Positions 48,924 to 58,028 of a stretch of DNA of 64,000 nucleotides are shown here, in pieces. Position 1 is the first letter of the stretch, and each line of letters opens with the position of its first letter. A model generated the notes under the pieces. That model was given only the letters and a program-made list of their open reading frames with translations, did no database searches and was not told the DNA's origin. The stretch comes from Streptomyces polyasparticus (lineage in GTDB: Bacteria > Actinomycetota > Actinomycetes > Streptomycetales > Streptomycetaceae): contig NZ_JACTVJ010000005.1 in NCBI RefSeq assembly GCF_014493765.1, positions 186,001 through 250,000 of the forward strand, given 5' to 3'. Both the position numbers and the translations under genes were made by a program.

Positions 48924-48941
48924 GGCCCCGCCGACGGGGCC
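48924..48941. promoter_or_regulatory. GC hairpin in the ADH/leader intergenic region
   Basis: GGCCCCG and CGGGGCC pair around CCGA. Nearby are GCCGG/CCGGC (48904-48921) and GGCGGG/CCCGCC (48989-49012). The 244-bp gap between the zinc dehydrogenase and the leader ORF is thus rich in competing hairpins, which could attenuate either transcript. No clear promoter is visible. Confidence 0.4.
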
Positions 48942-49116
48942 CGTCCGCACCGGGTGCCCGCCGAGCGGCGCGTTACGCGGCGGGAGCAGGCGGGATCCGA
49001 CGGGAGCCCGCCGGACGGATGCGTCGCCCCCGCTTAATCAGTTGCCCGGCCCTGCACGCCCTGCTGTACTCGCAGACGTCCGCCGCGACGAAGCGGCCCC
49101 GGAGGAGGTAACGGCA

Positions 49117-49239
49117 ATGCGCCAGACATTCATGTCCCGCACGCAGACCCCGACCCCCTCTTCGAAGGACATGACGCTACGTGTCATCACCGACCCGGTC
49201 GCTCAATCTGGGCATTCTCGCCCACGTCGACGCAGGTAA
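49117..49239 (+). CDS. Candidate 40-codon leader peptide overlapping the resistance GTPase
   Basis: An ATG with AGGAGG eight nt upstream opens a 40-codon ORF (MRQTFMSRTQTPTP to a basic RPRRRR end). It overlaps the first 59 bases of the ribosome-protection gene in another frame. It contains rare codons (CTA-CGT) just before the overlapped GTG start. The GTPase has only a poorly placed ribosome binding site of its own. Leader-peptide control is established for tet(M)-type genes, so drug-stalled ribosomes on this ORF could raise expression. The mechanism here is inferred. Confidence 0.5.
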   Translation: MRQTFMSRTQTPTPSSKDMTLRVITDPVAQSGHSRPRRRR

Positions 49240-51184
49240 GACCAGCCTGACCGAGCGGCTCCTGCACGCCGCCGGTGTGATCGACGCTCCCGGCAGCGTC
49301 GACGAAGGAAACACACGGACGGACTCGCTCGCCCTGGAGCGGCGCCGCGGCATCACCATCAAGTCCGCGGTCGTCTCGTTCCCGCTCGGGCCGCCCGAGG
49401 ACCTGGTGACCGTCAATCTCATCGACACCCCGGGACACCCGGATTTCATCGCCGAGGTGGAACGGGCGCTCGGCGTGCTCGACGGCGCCGTCCTCGTCGT
49501 CTCGGCCGTCGAGGGCGTACAGGCGCAGACGCGGATCCTGCTGCGGACGCTGCGCCGCCTCGGCATCCCCACGCTGGTCTTCGTCAACAAGATCGACCGT
49601 GGCGGTGCGCAGTACGCCCGCACCCTGGACCAGATCACCCGCCGCCTCGCTCCGGCGGCGCCCGCGATGGGCCGGGTGGAGGCCATCGGCACCCGCGGGG
49701 CCCGCGCGCTCCCGCACGGTCCCGGGGACGCCGCGTTCCGCCGCCGGCTGACCGAGGTCCTGGCCGAGCAGGACGACGAACTCCTCGCCGCCTACGTATC
49801 GGACGCGGCCGTCCCGTACGAGCGGCTGCTCGCCGCGCTCGCGGCGCAGACCCGGGAATGCCTGGTGCACCCGGTGTTCTTCGGCTCGGCGGTGACCGGC
49901 ACCGGGCTGCCCCAACTCATGGACGGCATCCGCACGTTGCTGCCGTCCGCGACCGAGGGGGACGGCGAGCTCTCGGGCAATGTGTTCAAGGTCGAGCGCG
50001 GCGGTGCCGGCGAGAAGATCGCGTATGTACGGATGTTCTCCGGCTCCCTGCGTGTACGCGACCGTGTCCCGGTGGGCCGCGACGGCGCGGCGCACGAGGG
50101 CAAGGTCACGGCGGTCGAGGTCTTCCACGAGGGCGCCGGGGAGCGCCGCTCCTCCGTACGGTCCGGTGAGATCGCGAAGGTGTGGGGGCTCGGTGAGGTA
50201 CGGATCGGGGACTGGGTCGGCGCGGCCCGCAAGGACTCCGCCGACCAGCACTTCGCCCCGCCCACCCTGGAGACCCTGGTGGTCCCCGGCGCGGGCACGG
50301 ACCGCGGTGCGCTGCACCTGGCCCTGGCCCAACTCGCCGAGCAGGACCCGCTGATCGGCCTGCGCCAGGACGAGGTACGCGGCGAGGTCCACCTCTCCCT
50401 CTACGGCGAGGTGCAGAAGGAGGTCATCCAGACCACGCTGGCCGAGGAGTTCGGACTCGATGTCGCCTTCCGTGAGACGACCACGATCTGCGTCGAGCGG
50501 CCGCTGGGGGTCGGGTACGGGTACGAGAAGGACCTGCTCCCGTTCCTCGGCACGGTCGGGCTGCGGGTCGAGCCGGCGCCGCCCGGCAGCGGGGTGTCGT
50601 TCGGCCTCGAGGTCGAACTCGGCTCCATGCCCTACGCGTTCTTCAAGGCCGTCGAGGAGACGGTGTACGAGACGCTGGGCCAGGGGCTGCTCGGCTGGCG
50701 GGTCCTCGACTGCAAGGTGACGATGACCCACTGCGGGTACTGGCCGCGCCAGAGCCACTCGCACGCCACCTTCGACAAGAGCATGTCGAGTACGGCGGGC
50801 GACTTCCGGCTGGTCACGCCGCTCGTCCTGATGGACGCGCTGCGGGAGGCCGGCACGCGGGCCGAGGAACCGGTGCACCACTTCCGCCTCGACCTGCCCG
50901 CGGACACGCTCGGTCCGGTGCTTCCGCTGCTCGGCCGGCTGCGGGCCGTACCGAGGCCGCCGGACATCCGGGGTGCGGCCTGCACGCTGGAGGGCGAGAT
51001 CCCGGCGGCGAGTCTCCATCAACTGGGCCAGTTGCTGCCGGGGTTGACGCGGGGCGAGGGCGTCGTGGAGTCGGCGTTCGCCGGCTACCGCCCGGCCGCC
51101 GGCGAACCACCCGCGCGGACGCGAACGGATCACAACCCACTGAACCGCAAGGAGTACCTGCTGACGGTCACGCGGCTGCGGTGA
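49181..51184 (+). CDS. OtrA/Tet(M)-like ribosomal protection GTPase
   Basis: A 667-residue EF-G-like translational GTPase close in length and sequence character to OtrA of Streptomyces rimosus. The G domain has AHVDAGKTSLTERLLHAAG, RGITIKSA, DTPGHPDF and NKIDRGG. The later domains show FAPPTLETLV, LYGEVQKEVIQTTLAEEFG and the domain IV/V block STAGDFRLVTPLVLMDAL that in Tet(M) contacts the decoding site. It would displace tetracycline from ribosomes by GTP hydrolysis. GTG 49181 overlaps a candidate leader ORF. No tetracycline biosynthesis gene is in view, so it is likely intrinsic resistance or has another ribosomal role. Confidence 0.92.
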   Translation: MSSPTRSLNLGILAHVDAGKTSLTERLLHAAGVIDAPGSVDEGNTRTDSLALERRRGITIKSAVVSFPLGPPEDLVTVNLIDTPGHPDFIAEVERALGVLDGAVLVVSAVEGVQAQTRILLRTLRRLGIPTLVFVNKIDRGGAQYARTLDQITRRLAPAAPAMGRVEAIGTRGARALPHGPGDAAFRRRLTEVLAEQDDELLAAYVSDAAVPYERLLAALAAQTRECLVHPVFFGSAVTGTGLPQLMDGIRTLLPSATEGDGELSGNVFKVERGGAGEKIAYVRMFSGSLRVRDRVPVGRDGAAHEGKVTAVEVFHEGAGERRSSVRSGEIAKVWGLGEVRIGDWVGAARKDSADQHFAPPTLETLVVPGAGTDRGALHLALAQLAEQDPLIGLRQDEVRGEVHLSLYGEVQKEVIQTTLAEEFGLDVAFRETTTICVERPLGVGYGYEKDLLPFLGTVGLRVEPAPPGSGVSFGLEVELGSMPYAFFKAVEETVYETLGQGLLGWRVLDCKVTMTHCGYWPRQSHSHATFDKSMSSTAGDFRLVTPLVLMDALREAGTRAEEPVHHFRLDLPADTLGPVLPLLGRLRAVPRPPDIRGAACTLEGEIPAASLHQLGQLLPGLTRGEGVVESAFAGYRPAAGEPPARTRTDHNPLNRKEYLLTVTRLR

Positions 51185-51784
51185 CGGGGTGGGGTGAGCG
51201 GGCTTCGGTGACGGGGTGGGGTGAGCGAGTGGCGGGGGTGAGTGGGTGGCGGGGGTGGGGTGGGGTGAGCGGTCCTCGATGGGGCGGGGTGAGCGGGCGA
51301 GGGCGGAGCGTTGCGCGTCGCCCTCGATGGCGAGGCGGGGTGAGCGGGCGTCGAGGGCGGGCGGGGTGCGTCAGCCTCGATGGCTTGGCGGGGTGAGCGG
51401 GCGTCGAGGGCGGAGCGCTGTACATCGCCCTCGATGGCTGGGCGGGGTGCCACCGAGGCCCGCAGGCCGATGGCGAACCCGGCCGCGACGAGCAGGGCGC
51501 CGTGGGGGCGGGCATCAGTCGGCCGGGGCCGGGCTTCGGACCACCGTGCAGAACGGGAACGGGGCCGGGCTTCGGACCACCGTGCAGAACGGCAGCGGAG
51601 CCAGGCTTCGGACCACCGTGCAGAACGGCAGCGGAGCCAGGCTTCGGACCACCGAGCTGAACGGGGGCGAGGCTTCAGCCCGCGGGGCTGAGCGGGGCGA
51701 TGCGGCAGACCGCGCGGCCCGGTTTCGGCAAGCGGGGCTGAGAGCCTGCGTGGAGCGCGTGGCCAGGTGGGCTCGGGCGAGCCC
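51185..51784. repeat. 600-bp non-coding repeat region between convergent genes
   Basis: The gap between the resistance GTPase and the SWIM gene contains no convincing gene. From 51185 it holds GGTGAGCGGG-rich purine sequence. Units of 48-54 bp starting CCTCGATGG lie at 51274, 51322, 51375 and 51429; several carry GCCCTCGA and TCGAGGGC arms that can form hairpins. Four 36-bp tandem repeats follow at 51532-51675. ORFs through it are artefacts of repeat periods divisible by three. Confidence 0.85.
51532..51675. repeat. Four 36-bp tandem repeats
   Basis: Copies start at 51532, 51568, 51604 and 51640 with an exact 36-bp period and few changes (GGCTTCGGACCACCG, then TGCAGAACGG, then a variable GC-rich end). 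The last copy is degenerate. All frames stay open because 36 is divisible by three. Confidence 0.95.
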
Positions 51785-54412
51785 TTACCCGGTCAGTGCG
51801 CCCACCGGGTCCAGGTCCCTCGTGCCCCGGGGCCACCAGTCCTCGCGGCCGGGTTCGGATTCGTACGGGTACCAGTAGCCGTCGCGTCCGTAGCGGAGCT
51901 GGAGGTGGCCGTCGGGGTGCGTGAGGTGGTTGGCGGACGGCCGGAACGGCGGGTGTTCCGCAGCCATCAGCGCGGGACGAGCCTGGTCGAACGGGCCGGC
52001 CGGCGGGTTCCAGGAATCCTCGAGGACCGCAAGGCCTTCCGCACCACCCTGCCGCCAGGCGGCAGCGGCGCGCGCGAGGTCCGTCGGGGAACGGTCCGCC
52101 GCCGCGGCCAACTGCGCATACAGCGCCCGGGTCGCGCCGGTGAGCCCCGAGCCGGGCTGGGCGGCGGCGATACGGACCGCGTCCTGCCAGAGCGTGAGAC
52201 CGGCGAGGGGGTCCTCGCCGGTGCCCAGGAGTGTGTGGGCCCGCGCGGCCGCGTCGGTCGCCAACTGGTCGAGCGCCAACGGGTCCGGGCCGCCGGGCGC
52301 GGCCGGGTACGCGGGAGGCGGACCCGGATGCGCCGGCCGCGGCAAGGGCGCCGGGAGCGGGGGCAGGGCGCGGGGCTCCATCGCCTCGGAGGCGCGGACA
52401 CCGGGCATCGGCGGCGCTGCCGATGCGGCGCGGGCGGCGCGGTGGGCGTTGCGGCGGGCGAGGGTGTCGAGGAGCCAGTGTTCGCCCCGGCCGCGGAGCA
52501 GCAGCAGGACGAAGGGGTCGGCATCGAGCAGCCGGGCCGTCTGGTAGCAGAGGGCGGCTGCGTGCTTGCAGGGGTGGCCGAAGTCCGGGCAGGAACAGTC
52601 GGGTTGGAGGTCGCCGGGGCCCGGCAGCAAGTTCACGCCGAGGTCCGCGAGCCCTTGCGGCAGCTCCTTGTCGAGCAGGGCGGCGAGGTGGCCGGGGTGG
52701 TCGGCGGCAGCGTCGAGGAAACGCTCCCACTCGGCGTCGTCCAGCGTCCGCAGCCGGATCCGGGTGCGGTAGGGGCGCTGCCGGCTGCCTTGTACGTACG
52801 CGAGCACATTGCCCGGCGTCACCGTGATCGCCTCGACGTGGCCCTGATCCGCGTACCCTCGCCCGCGCTTGAGCCTCGCCGGATCGGCGGCGACCTCTTC
52901 CAGCGCCCGCACCCAGGCGTTCCCCCACCAGGTGTCCGCGAAGTCCCCGTCGGCGGTGGGCCGTTGGGGCAGAGCGGAGAACGTACGGCGAAGGTCTTGG
53001 GCGAGGTGGGGGCGAGCGGTGGCCGGAGGGGCGGCGGGGCTCCGCTCGGCGATCCGGTCGGAGCGGGGACCGCCGGACGGATCCGGTGCATCATCGTTCG
53101 CCGACGCGGAACCGGTCCGCGCCTGCGCCGGGCGCGCGCTGCCGGCTGCGGACCCTGTGGCGTCGGCGGGGTCGGCACCTGCCGAGGCGCCAGCGCTCCC
53201 CCCGCGGCCCATGGTGCGCAACAAGTGGGCAACATCTTCCGACACCCCGCGCGGGCCACCGAAACCGGCGGCCCTGCGCCCGCTCGCGCCCACGTCACCC
53301 TGCTCCGCGGCTCGACCGGCGCGAGCCCGCCGCACGGACCGGCCCGCCCGGCCACCGGATCCAGTGCCATGCGACGGATTCGTCTCCCGTACGCCCTGTT
53401 CATCAGCCTGTTCAACACGGGCACGCCGGACGGGCCGGCTGCCTGCGGCAGGCGCCTCCCGCGCCTCCTTGCGCTCCGCGTCACGGCGGGCCTGGGCCGC
53501 ACGCAGCGCGGCTCGCGCGGCGTCCGCCTCGCGCCCCTTCTTCGCCCCCTCGGCACCAGCCGATCCACGCCCTGCCTGTGCCCCATCGACGCGATCCGCA
53601 TCACGCCCCGCGGTTACCCCCTCGGCACCCGCCTCTCCCCGTTCCGTCGACGCCCCCTCAGCGCCTGCCTCTCCCTGCTCCGCCGATGCTCCCTCGACTC
53701 CCTCTGCTCCTCGATCAGCCCCCGCCCCTTCCGTACGATCCGCCCCGAGGCCGACCCGCCCCGCAGGACACTCCGCGCCGACACCTGCCGGCTCCCCCTC
53801 GGCCTCGCCCGCCGCGGTGCCCACCACGCAGGAGTGATCACCGCGCGCGTCGGATCCCGCCTGCTCCGAAGCCGCCGCGTCCTCAACACCGCCGACGCCG
53901 ACGCCACTTGACCCTCGTACCGCCGAAGCAGCGCGCGCCGCGCGGAGGGCGGCCCGCGCGACGTCAGCCGGTCGCGACATCCCCGATGCGCCCGACCGAC
54001 CAGCGGTCCCCACCCCGCCTGAAGGACGCGACGGATCAGCGGTCCCCACCTCACCCGAGGAACCCGACCGATCAGCAGCGCCCCCGCCATCGGGCGACCC
54101 AGGCTCATCCGCACCCCGCGAAGCCTCAGCCGCTTCCCACGCCACGGAGGCACCCGCGTCCGTCTCACCGCGAACAACCCCGCCCGAGAGAACGGCACTT
54201 GGCCCAGGCGGCGCAGGTAGGGGCGAGAGGGCGCCCAAGGAGGGCGCCGACGGGGACGCCGTGGACCCATCAGCCACCGCAGCCGCATCCGCTGCGGAGC
54301 CCGAACCCTCAGCGGCCCCGGCCTCCGGGCCCGCCGACAACCGCTCCCGCTCCGCCCGCGCCGCCCGCAGCGCCTCGCGTGCCCGGTCCGCCGGGCTGCC
54401 CTTGGGGGTCAT
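51785..54412 (-). CDS. SWIM zinc-finger protein with long disordered N-terminus
   Basis: An 875-residue protein. The SWIM motif CSCPDFGHPCKH (606-617) supplies the CxCx(n)CxH zinc ligands. Before it lies a conserved block (FADTWWGNAWVRALEEVAAD, RGRGYADQGHVEAITV). Residues ~1-450 are Gly/Ala/Glu/Arg-rich and probably disordered. They contain three RxALRAARA-like helical motifs (at ~12, ~152 and ~300) and GAEGASTERGEA repeats. The C-terminal 250 residues are helical with Pro-rich links. ATG 54412 overlaps the SNF2 helicase stop by 4 bp, so the SWIM protein probably acts with the helicase on DNA. Confidence 0.88.
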   Translation of the reverse strand: MTPKGSPADRAREALRAARAERERLSAGPEAGAAEGSGSAADAAAVADGSTASPSAPSLGALSPLPAPPGPSAVLSGGVVRGETDAGASVAWEAAEASRGADEPGSPDGGGAADRSGSSGEVGTADPSRPSGGVGTAGRSGASGMSRPADVARAALRAARAASAVRGSSGVGVGGVEDAAASEQAGSDARGDHSCVVGTAAGEAEGEPAGVGAECPAGRVGLGADRTEGAGADRGAEGVEGASAEQGEAGAEGASTERGEAGAEGVTAGRDADRVDGAQAGRGSAGAEGAKKGREADAARAALRAAQARRDAERKEAREAPAAGSRPVRRARVEQADEQGVRETNPSHGTGSGGRAGRSVRRARAGRAAEQGDVGASGRRAAGFGGPRGVSEDVAHLLRTMGRGGSAGASAGADPADATGSAAGSARPAQARTGSASANDDAPDPSGGPRSDRIAERSPAAPPATARPHLAQDLRRTFSALPQRPTADGDFADTWWGNAWVRALEEVAADPARLKRGRGYADQGHVEAITVTPGNVLAYVQGSRQRPYRTRIRLRTLDDAEWERFLDAAADHPGHLAALLDKELPQGLADLGVNLLPGPGDLQPDCSCPDFGHPCKHAAALCYQTARLLDADPFVLLLLRGRGEHWLLDTLARRNAHRAARAASAAPPMPGVRASEAMEPRALPPLPAPLPRPAHPGPPPAYPAAPGGPDPLALDQLATDAAARAHTLLGTGEDPLAGLTLWQDAVRIAAAQPGSGLTGATRALYAQLAAAADRSPTDLARAAAAWRQGGAEGLAVLEDSWNPPAGPFDQARPALMAAEHPPFRPSANHLTHPDGHLQLRYGRDGYWYPYESEPGREDWWPRGTRDLDPVGALTG

Positions 54413-57249
54413 GCCGACCTCCTCAACGACACCAGATCACCGAGCTCCCGGTCCGTCAGCTCCGTCAGCGCCGACTCCCCCGAACCGAGCACCGCCTCCG
54501 CCAACTCCCGCTTCGCGGCGAGCATCTCCGCGATGCGGTCCTCCACGGTGCCCTCGGTGATCAGACGGTGGACCTGCACCGGCTGGGTCTGGCCGATGCG
54601 GTACGCGCGGTCGGTGGCCTGCTCCTCGACCGCCGGGTTCCACCAGCGGTCGAAGTGCACGACATGGCCGGCCCGCGTCAGGTTCAGACCCGTGCCCGCG
54701 GCCTTCAGGGACAGCACGAGCACCGGCGTGGCACCGGCCTGGAAACGGTCGACGAGCTTCTCCCGCTCGGGGATCGGCGTCCCCCCGTGCAGCACCTCGA
54801 CCGGCACCGCACGCGTCGCGAGATGCGCGGCGATGAGGCGGGCCATCCCCACGTACTGCGTGAAGACGAGCACCGAGCCGTCCTCCGAGAGGATCGTGTC
54901 CACCAGCTCGTCGAGCAGGGCGAGTTTGCCGGAGCGGCCGTCCAGGCGCACCCCGCTCAGCTCGGGCCCCGAGCGGCTCTCGCCCTGAGCGAAGCCCTCC
55001 TTGAGGTACTGCGCCGGGTGATTGCAGATCTGCTTCAGGGCGCCGAGCAGCTTGAGGACCAGGCCACGGCGCGCGATGCCCTCGGCGGCCTCGATCGCGG
55101 CCATTGACTCGCGGACCACCGCCTCGTACAGCGCGGCCTGCTCGCGGGTGAGCGGCACCGGGTGGTCGGTCTCCGTCTTCGGGGGCAGCTCGGGCACGAT
55201 CCCGGGATCGCTCTTGCGGCGGCGCAGCAGGAACGGCCGGACAAGCCGCGCCAACCGCTCGGCCGCGTCCGGGTGTTCACCGCCCTCGACCGCACGGGCG
55301 TGCCGGGACCTGAACGCCTTGAGCGGGCCGAGCAGACCGGGAGTCGTCCAGTCGAGCAGGGCCCACAGCTCGGAGAGGTTGTTCTCCACGGGGGTGCCGG
55401 TGAGCGCCACGCGCGCGGGCGCCGGGATGGTGCGCAGCGCCTTGGCGGTCGCCGACATCGGGTTCTTCACATGCTGCGCCTCGTCGGCGACGACCATCCC
55501 CCAGGACTGCTGTGCGAGCCGCGGTGCGGCCGAGCGCATCGTGCCGTACGTGGTGAGGACGAAGCCGCCGTCGAGGTCGTCGAGGGTGCGGCCCGTGCCG
55601 TGGTAGCGGCGCACGGGGACGCCGGGGGCGAACTTCTCGATCTCGCGCTGCCAGTTGCCGAGCAGCGACGCCGGACAGACGACGAGCGTGGGCTCGCTGC
55701 GGGCGCGCTTGAGATGCAGCGCGATGACGGTGATGGTCTTGCCGAGGCCCATGTCGTCGGCGAGACAGCCGCCGAGGCCGAGTGAGGTCATCTGGTCGAG
55801 CCAGGTGAGGCCACGCAGTTGGTAGTCGCGCAGGGTGGCCCGCAGACCGGGGGGCGGTACGGCCGGGGCCGGGGCGCCCGTCAGCCGTTCCCGCAGGGCC
55901 GCGAGCGCGCCGATGGGCACGGCCTCGACCGCTTCGCCGTCGACCTCGGCCTCGCCGGTGAGCGCCACGGACAGCGCGTCCACCGGGTCGAGCAGCCCCA
56001 GCTCCCGCTTGCGCGCCTTGCGTACGAGCGCGGGGTCGACCAGAACCCACTGGTCGCGCAGCCGCACCACAGGGCGGTGGGACTCGGCGAGCACATCCAT
56101 CTCGGCCTCGCTGAGCGCGTCGCCGCCGAGGGCCAACTGCCAGCGGAATTCGAGGAGTTGCTCGGCCTCGAAGAACCCGGTGCCGTCCGTGGCCGACCCC
56201 GGCGCCGGACGGACGATCGCCGCGGCGGAGAGGTCCTGGGCGAGATCGCGTGGCCAGTGGACACCGACTCCGGCGGCGGTGAGGCGGGCGGCCGCGACGC
56301 CGAGCAGGTCGTACAACTCCTCCTCGGTCAGGGCCAGTACGTCCGGCGTGTCCCGCTCGCCGAGCCGCTCCAGGGGAGGCCAGACGCGCGCGGCGCGGCG
56401 CAGCGCGAGGGCCGCGTCGACACGGGCGCGCGGTCCGAACATCGCGTCGCCCTCCCCCGCCCACAGCGCCGCCGCGTCGATCACGAGCGTGGGGTCGGCG
56501 AGGCTGTGCACCTGGACGATCGCGGCGGCGCCCTGGCTCCGCTCGTCGTCCCCGCGGTCGAACAGGTGGTATCCGCTGAGGTCGAGCCGCAGCGAGATCC
56601 GCACGCCGGTGTCCATCCCGGCCGCGGCCTCCGCCGCCCAGTCCCGCGCCTGCGGCAGCCGCTGCGCGGCGCGTGCGGCGAACGGCGCTCCGACCGCGTG
56701 CGCGGCCGCGGGCGTACGGGGCAGGGTGTCGGCGACCGCGTCGAGGAAGGAGCGGACGAGGGCTTCGGGTGCCGGCAGTCGGAGCGGTTTGCTGTCGGGC
56801 AGCGGGCTCGCATGTCCCTCGTACGGAAGCGCGTCCGCGACCGCGCGGAGATAGCGGATGTCGTCCGCTTCGAGCGGTCCCGCGCGCCAGGCGTCGAGGT
56901 CGTCGCCGGTGAGACCGGGGAGCAGCCGGCCGCGCGCGACGAGGTGCAGGGCGAAGTGGGCGGCCGCGCCCCAGCAGGCGGCGGCGGGATGCGCCTGCGG
57001 CGTGGTGCGGGCCTGCAGCAGGGCCGGCAGCGCCTGCTCCACCTCGACGGAGAGGGCGGGCACCGTGACCGTACGGACCACGGCGCCTCTTCTGCGGACG
57101 ACGGCGAGCTCGGTGGCCGAGCCGATGTCCGCGGGCAGGGGTGAGCCGTCCGGCGACCAGAAGGCGAGCCGGCCGTCGCGGGGCAGGGGTGCGGGCAGGA
57201 AGACGGGCGCGAGGCGCGCGAGCGCGGCAGTGGTCATGGCGGGCCGCAC
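54409..57249 (-). CDS. SNF2-family DEAD/DEAH-box helicase
   Basis: A 946-residue protein. The N-terminal ~450 residues form the SNF2-associated region typical of bacterial HepA-like proteins. The ATPase core has Walker A DDMGLGKT (K504), VCPASLLGNWQREI, the DEAQ box, LTGTPVENNLSELW, then the helicase C domain with VFTQYVGMARLI, LSLKAAGTGLNLT and DRAYRIGQTQPVQVHRL. GTG 57249 has AAGGAG five nt upstream; ATG 57237 is an alternative. It precedes and overlaps the SWIM gene. A DNA-damage-type promoter lies upstream, which suggests a repair or chromatin-remodelling role. Confidence 0.93.
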   Translation of the reverse strand: MRPAMTTAALARLAPVFLPAPLPRDGRLAFWSPDGSPLPADIGSATELAVVRRRGAVVRTVTVPALSVEVEQALPALLQARTTPQAHPAAACWGAAAHFALHLVARGRLLPGLTGDDLDAWRAGPLEADDIRYLRAVADALPYEGHASPLPDSKPLRLPAPEALVRSFLDAVADTLPRTPAAAHAVGAPFAARAAQRLPQARDWAAEAAAGMDTGVRISLRLDLSGYHLFDRGDDERSQGAAAIVQVHSLADPTLVIDAAALWAGEGDAMFGPRARVDAALALRRAARVWPPLERLGERDTPDVLALTEEELYDLLGVAAARLTAAGVGVHWPRDLAQDLSAAAIVRPAPGSATDGTGFFEAEQLLEFRWQLALGGDALSEAEMDVLAESHRPVVRLRDQWVLVDPALVRKARKRELGLLDPVDALSVALTGEAEVDGEAVEAVPIGALAALRERLTGAPAPAVPPPGLRATLRDYQLRGLTWLDQMTSLGLGGCLADDMGLGKTITVIALHLKRARSEPTLVVCPASLLGNWQREIEKFAPGVPVRRYHGTGRTLDDLDGGFVLTTYGTMRSAAPRLAQQSWGMVVADEAQHVKNPMSATAKALRTIPAPARVALTGTPVENNLSELWALLDWTTPGLLGPLKAFRSRHARAVEGGEHPDAAERLARLVRPFLLRRRKSDPGIVPELPPKTETDHPVPLTREQAALYEAVVRESMAAIEAAEGIARRGLVLKLLGALKQICNHPAQYLKEGFAQGESRSGPELSGVRLDGRSGKLALLDELVDTILSEDGSVLVFTQYVGMARLIAAHLATRAVPVEVLHGGTPIPEREKLVDRFQAGATPVLVLSLKAAGTGLNLTRAGHVVHFDRWWNPAVEEQATDRAYRIGQTQPVQVHRLITEGTVEDRIAEMLAAKRELAEAVLGSGESALTELTDRELGDLVSLRRSA

Positions 57250-57316
57250 CTCCTCTCCTTGCCCCGGCGGACGGTCCGTCGCGGTCGTGCCGACGCGGTC
57301 CGGTCAGCTGCCGAAG

Positions 57317-57339
57317 ACTTTACGGAGCGGGACTGACAA
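57317..57339 (-). promoter_or_regulatory. RecA-NDp-like (LexA-independent DNA-damage) promoter
   Basis: On the minus strand TTGTCAGTC (57339-57331), 8 nt, TAAAGT (57322-57317). This fits the actinobacterial RecA-NDp/PafBC-dependent form TTGTCRGTG-N8-TANNNT except for C in place of the last G. The start site would be about 60 bp before the SNF2 gene. Confidence 0.65.
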
Positions 57340-57446
57340 TCGGGCATCGGCGCAGGTCGGACGCGTTTTCACCCATGTCTCGGCACGCCTGCCGCGGACG
57401 GCTGCGGGCATGCCACCTGCTGTCCGCGGCCCATGCGGCCGACTGT

Positions 57447-58028
57447 CTACGGAGTCGCCGTGGAGACCACGTACACCATCGGCCTGGCCGGGTTCGCGGT
57501 GTTCACCGTGACGGTCTGGGTCGGCCGGGGGTCCTTCTGCTTGTGGGTCAGGCCGGACCACGGGCCCGGGCCCGTGAACTCCCAGCCGACGACGCTCTGG
57601 TCCCGCTTGCTGATGGTGATCTCGCCTTCCTGAAGGTCGGCGGTGGTTTCGCCGATGCCCTTCAGGAACCCGTCCAGACCGGCCGGGCTCGTCTCGAACT
57701 GCACGTAGAGCCGGCTGGTGCGCCAGTTGTTGGTCTCGTAGTACGCGACCTTCGTGGACCCCGTCGGAATCGGCACTTCGTAGATGCGCCGCTGCACCCG
57801 TGACGGCCAGCCCGCGGTCAGCCCGGTCGCCGAGTACTTCTTCTCCTTGTCCCGTCCGCTGTCCCTGCTCTGGCCTGCGGAGATCGCGAGATAGCCGGCC
57901 GGGACCCCGATCAGGAGCACGATGATGATCGCGGTGATCCAGCGGCGCCGGATCATATGCCGGCGGTCCTCCTCGGGCTGACGCGGCGGCTCGTCCGGCG
58001 GCGTGGACTGGCGGGGCACGGACGGCAT
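57447..58028 (-). CDS. Hypothetical single-pass membrane protein
   Basis: A 193-residue protein with a Pro-rich cytoplasmic start (PRQSTPPDEPPRQPEED), one transmembrane helix (WITAIIIVLLIGVPAGYLAI) and an extracellular domain of ~145 residues. That domain contains YEVPIPTGSTKVAYYETNNW and RLYVQFETSPAGLDGFLKGI. I do not recognise the domain by function. It begins directly after the ROK kinase stop with no gap, so it is co-transcribed with it. ATG 58028 is the only sensible start. Confidence 0.8.
   Translation of the reverse strand: MPSVPRQSTPPDEPPRQPEEDRRHMIRRRWITAIIIVLLIGVPAGYLAISAGQSRDSGRDKEKKYSATGLTAGWPSRVQRRIYEVPIPTGSTKVAYYETNNWRTSRLYVQFETSPAGLDGFLKGIGETTADLQEGEITISKRDQSVVGWEFTGPGPWSGLTHKQKDPRPTQTVTVNTANPARPMVYVVSTATP

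Noticed and set aside
51246-51878. ORF with 12-residue GLRTTVQNG-type repeats
   Set aside because: The 36-bp repeat is divisible by three and open in several frames. There is no ribosome binding site, and the ORF runs into the opposite SWIM gene.
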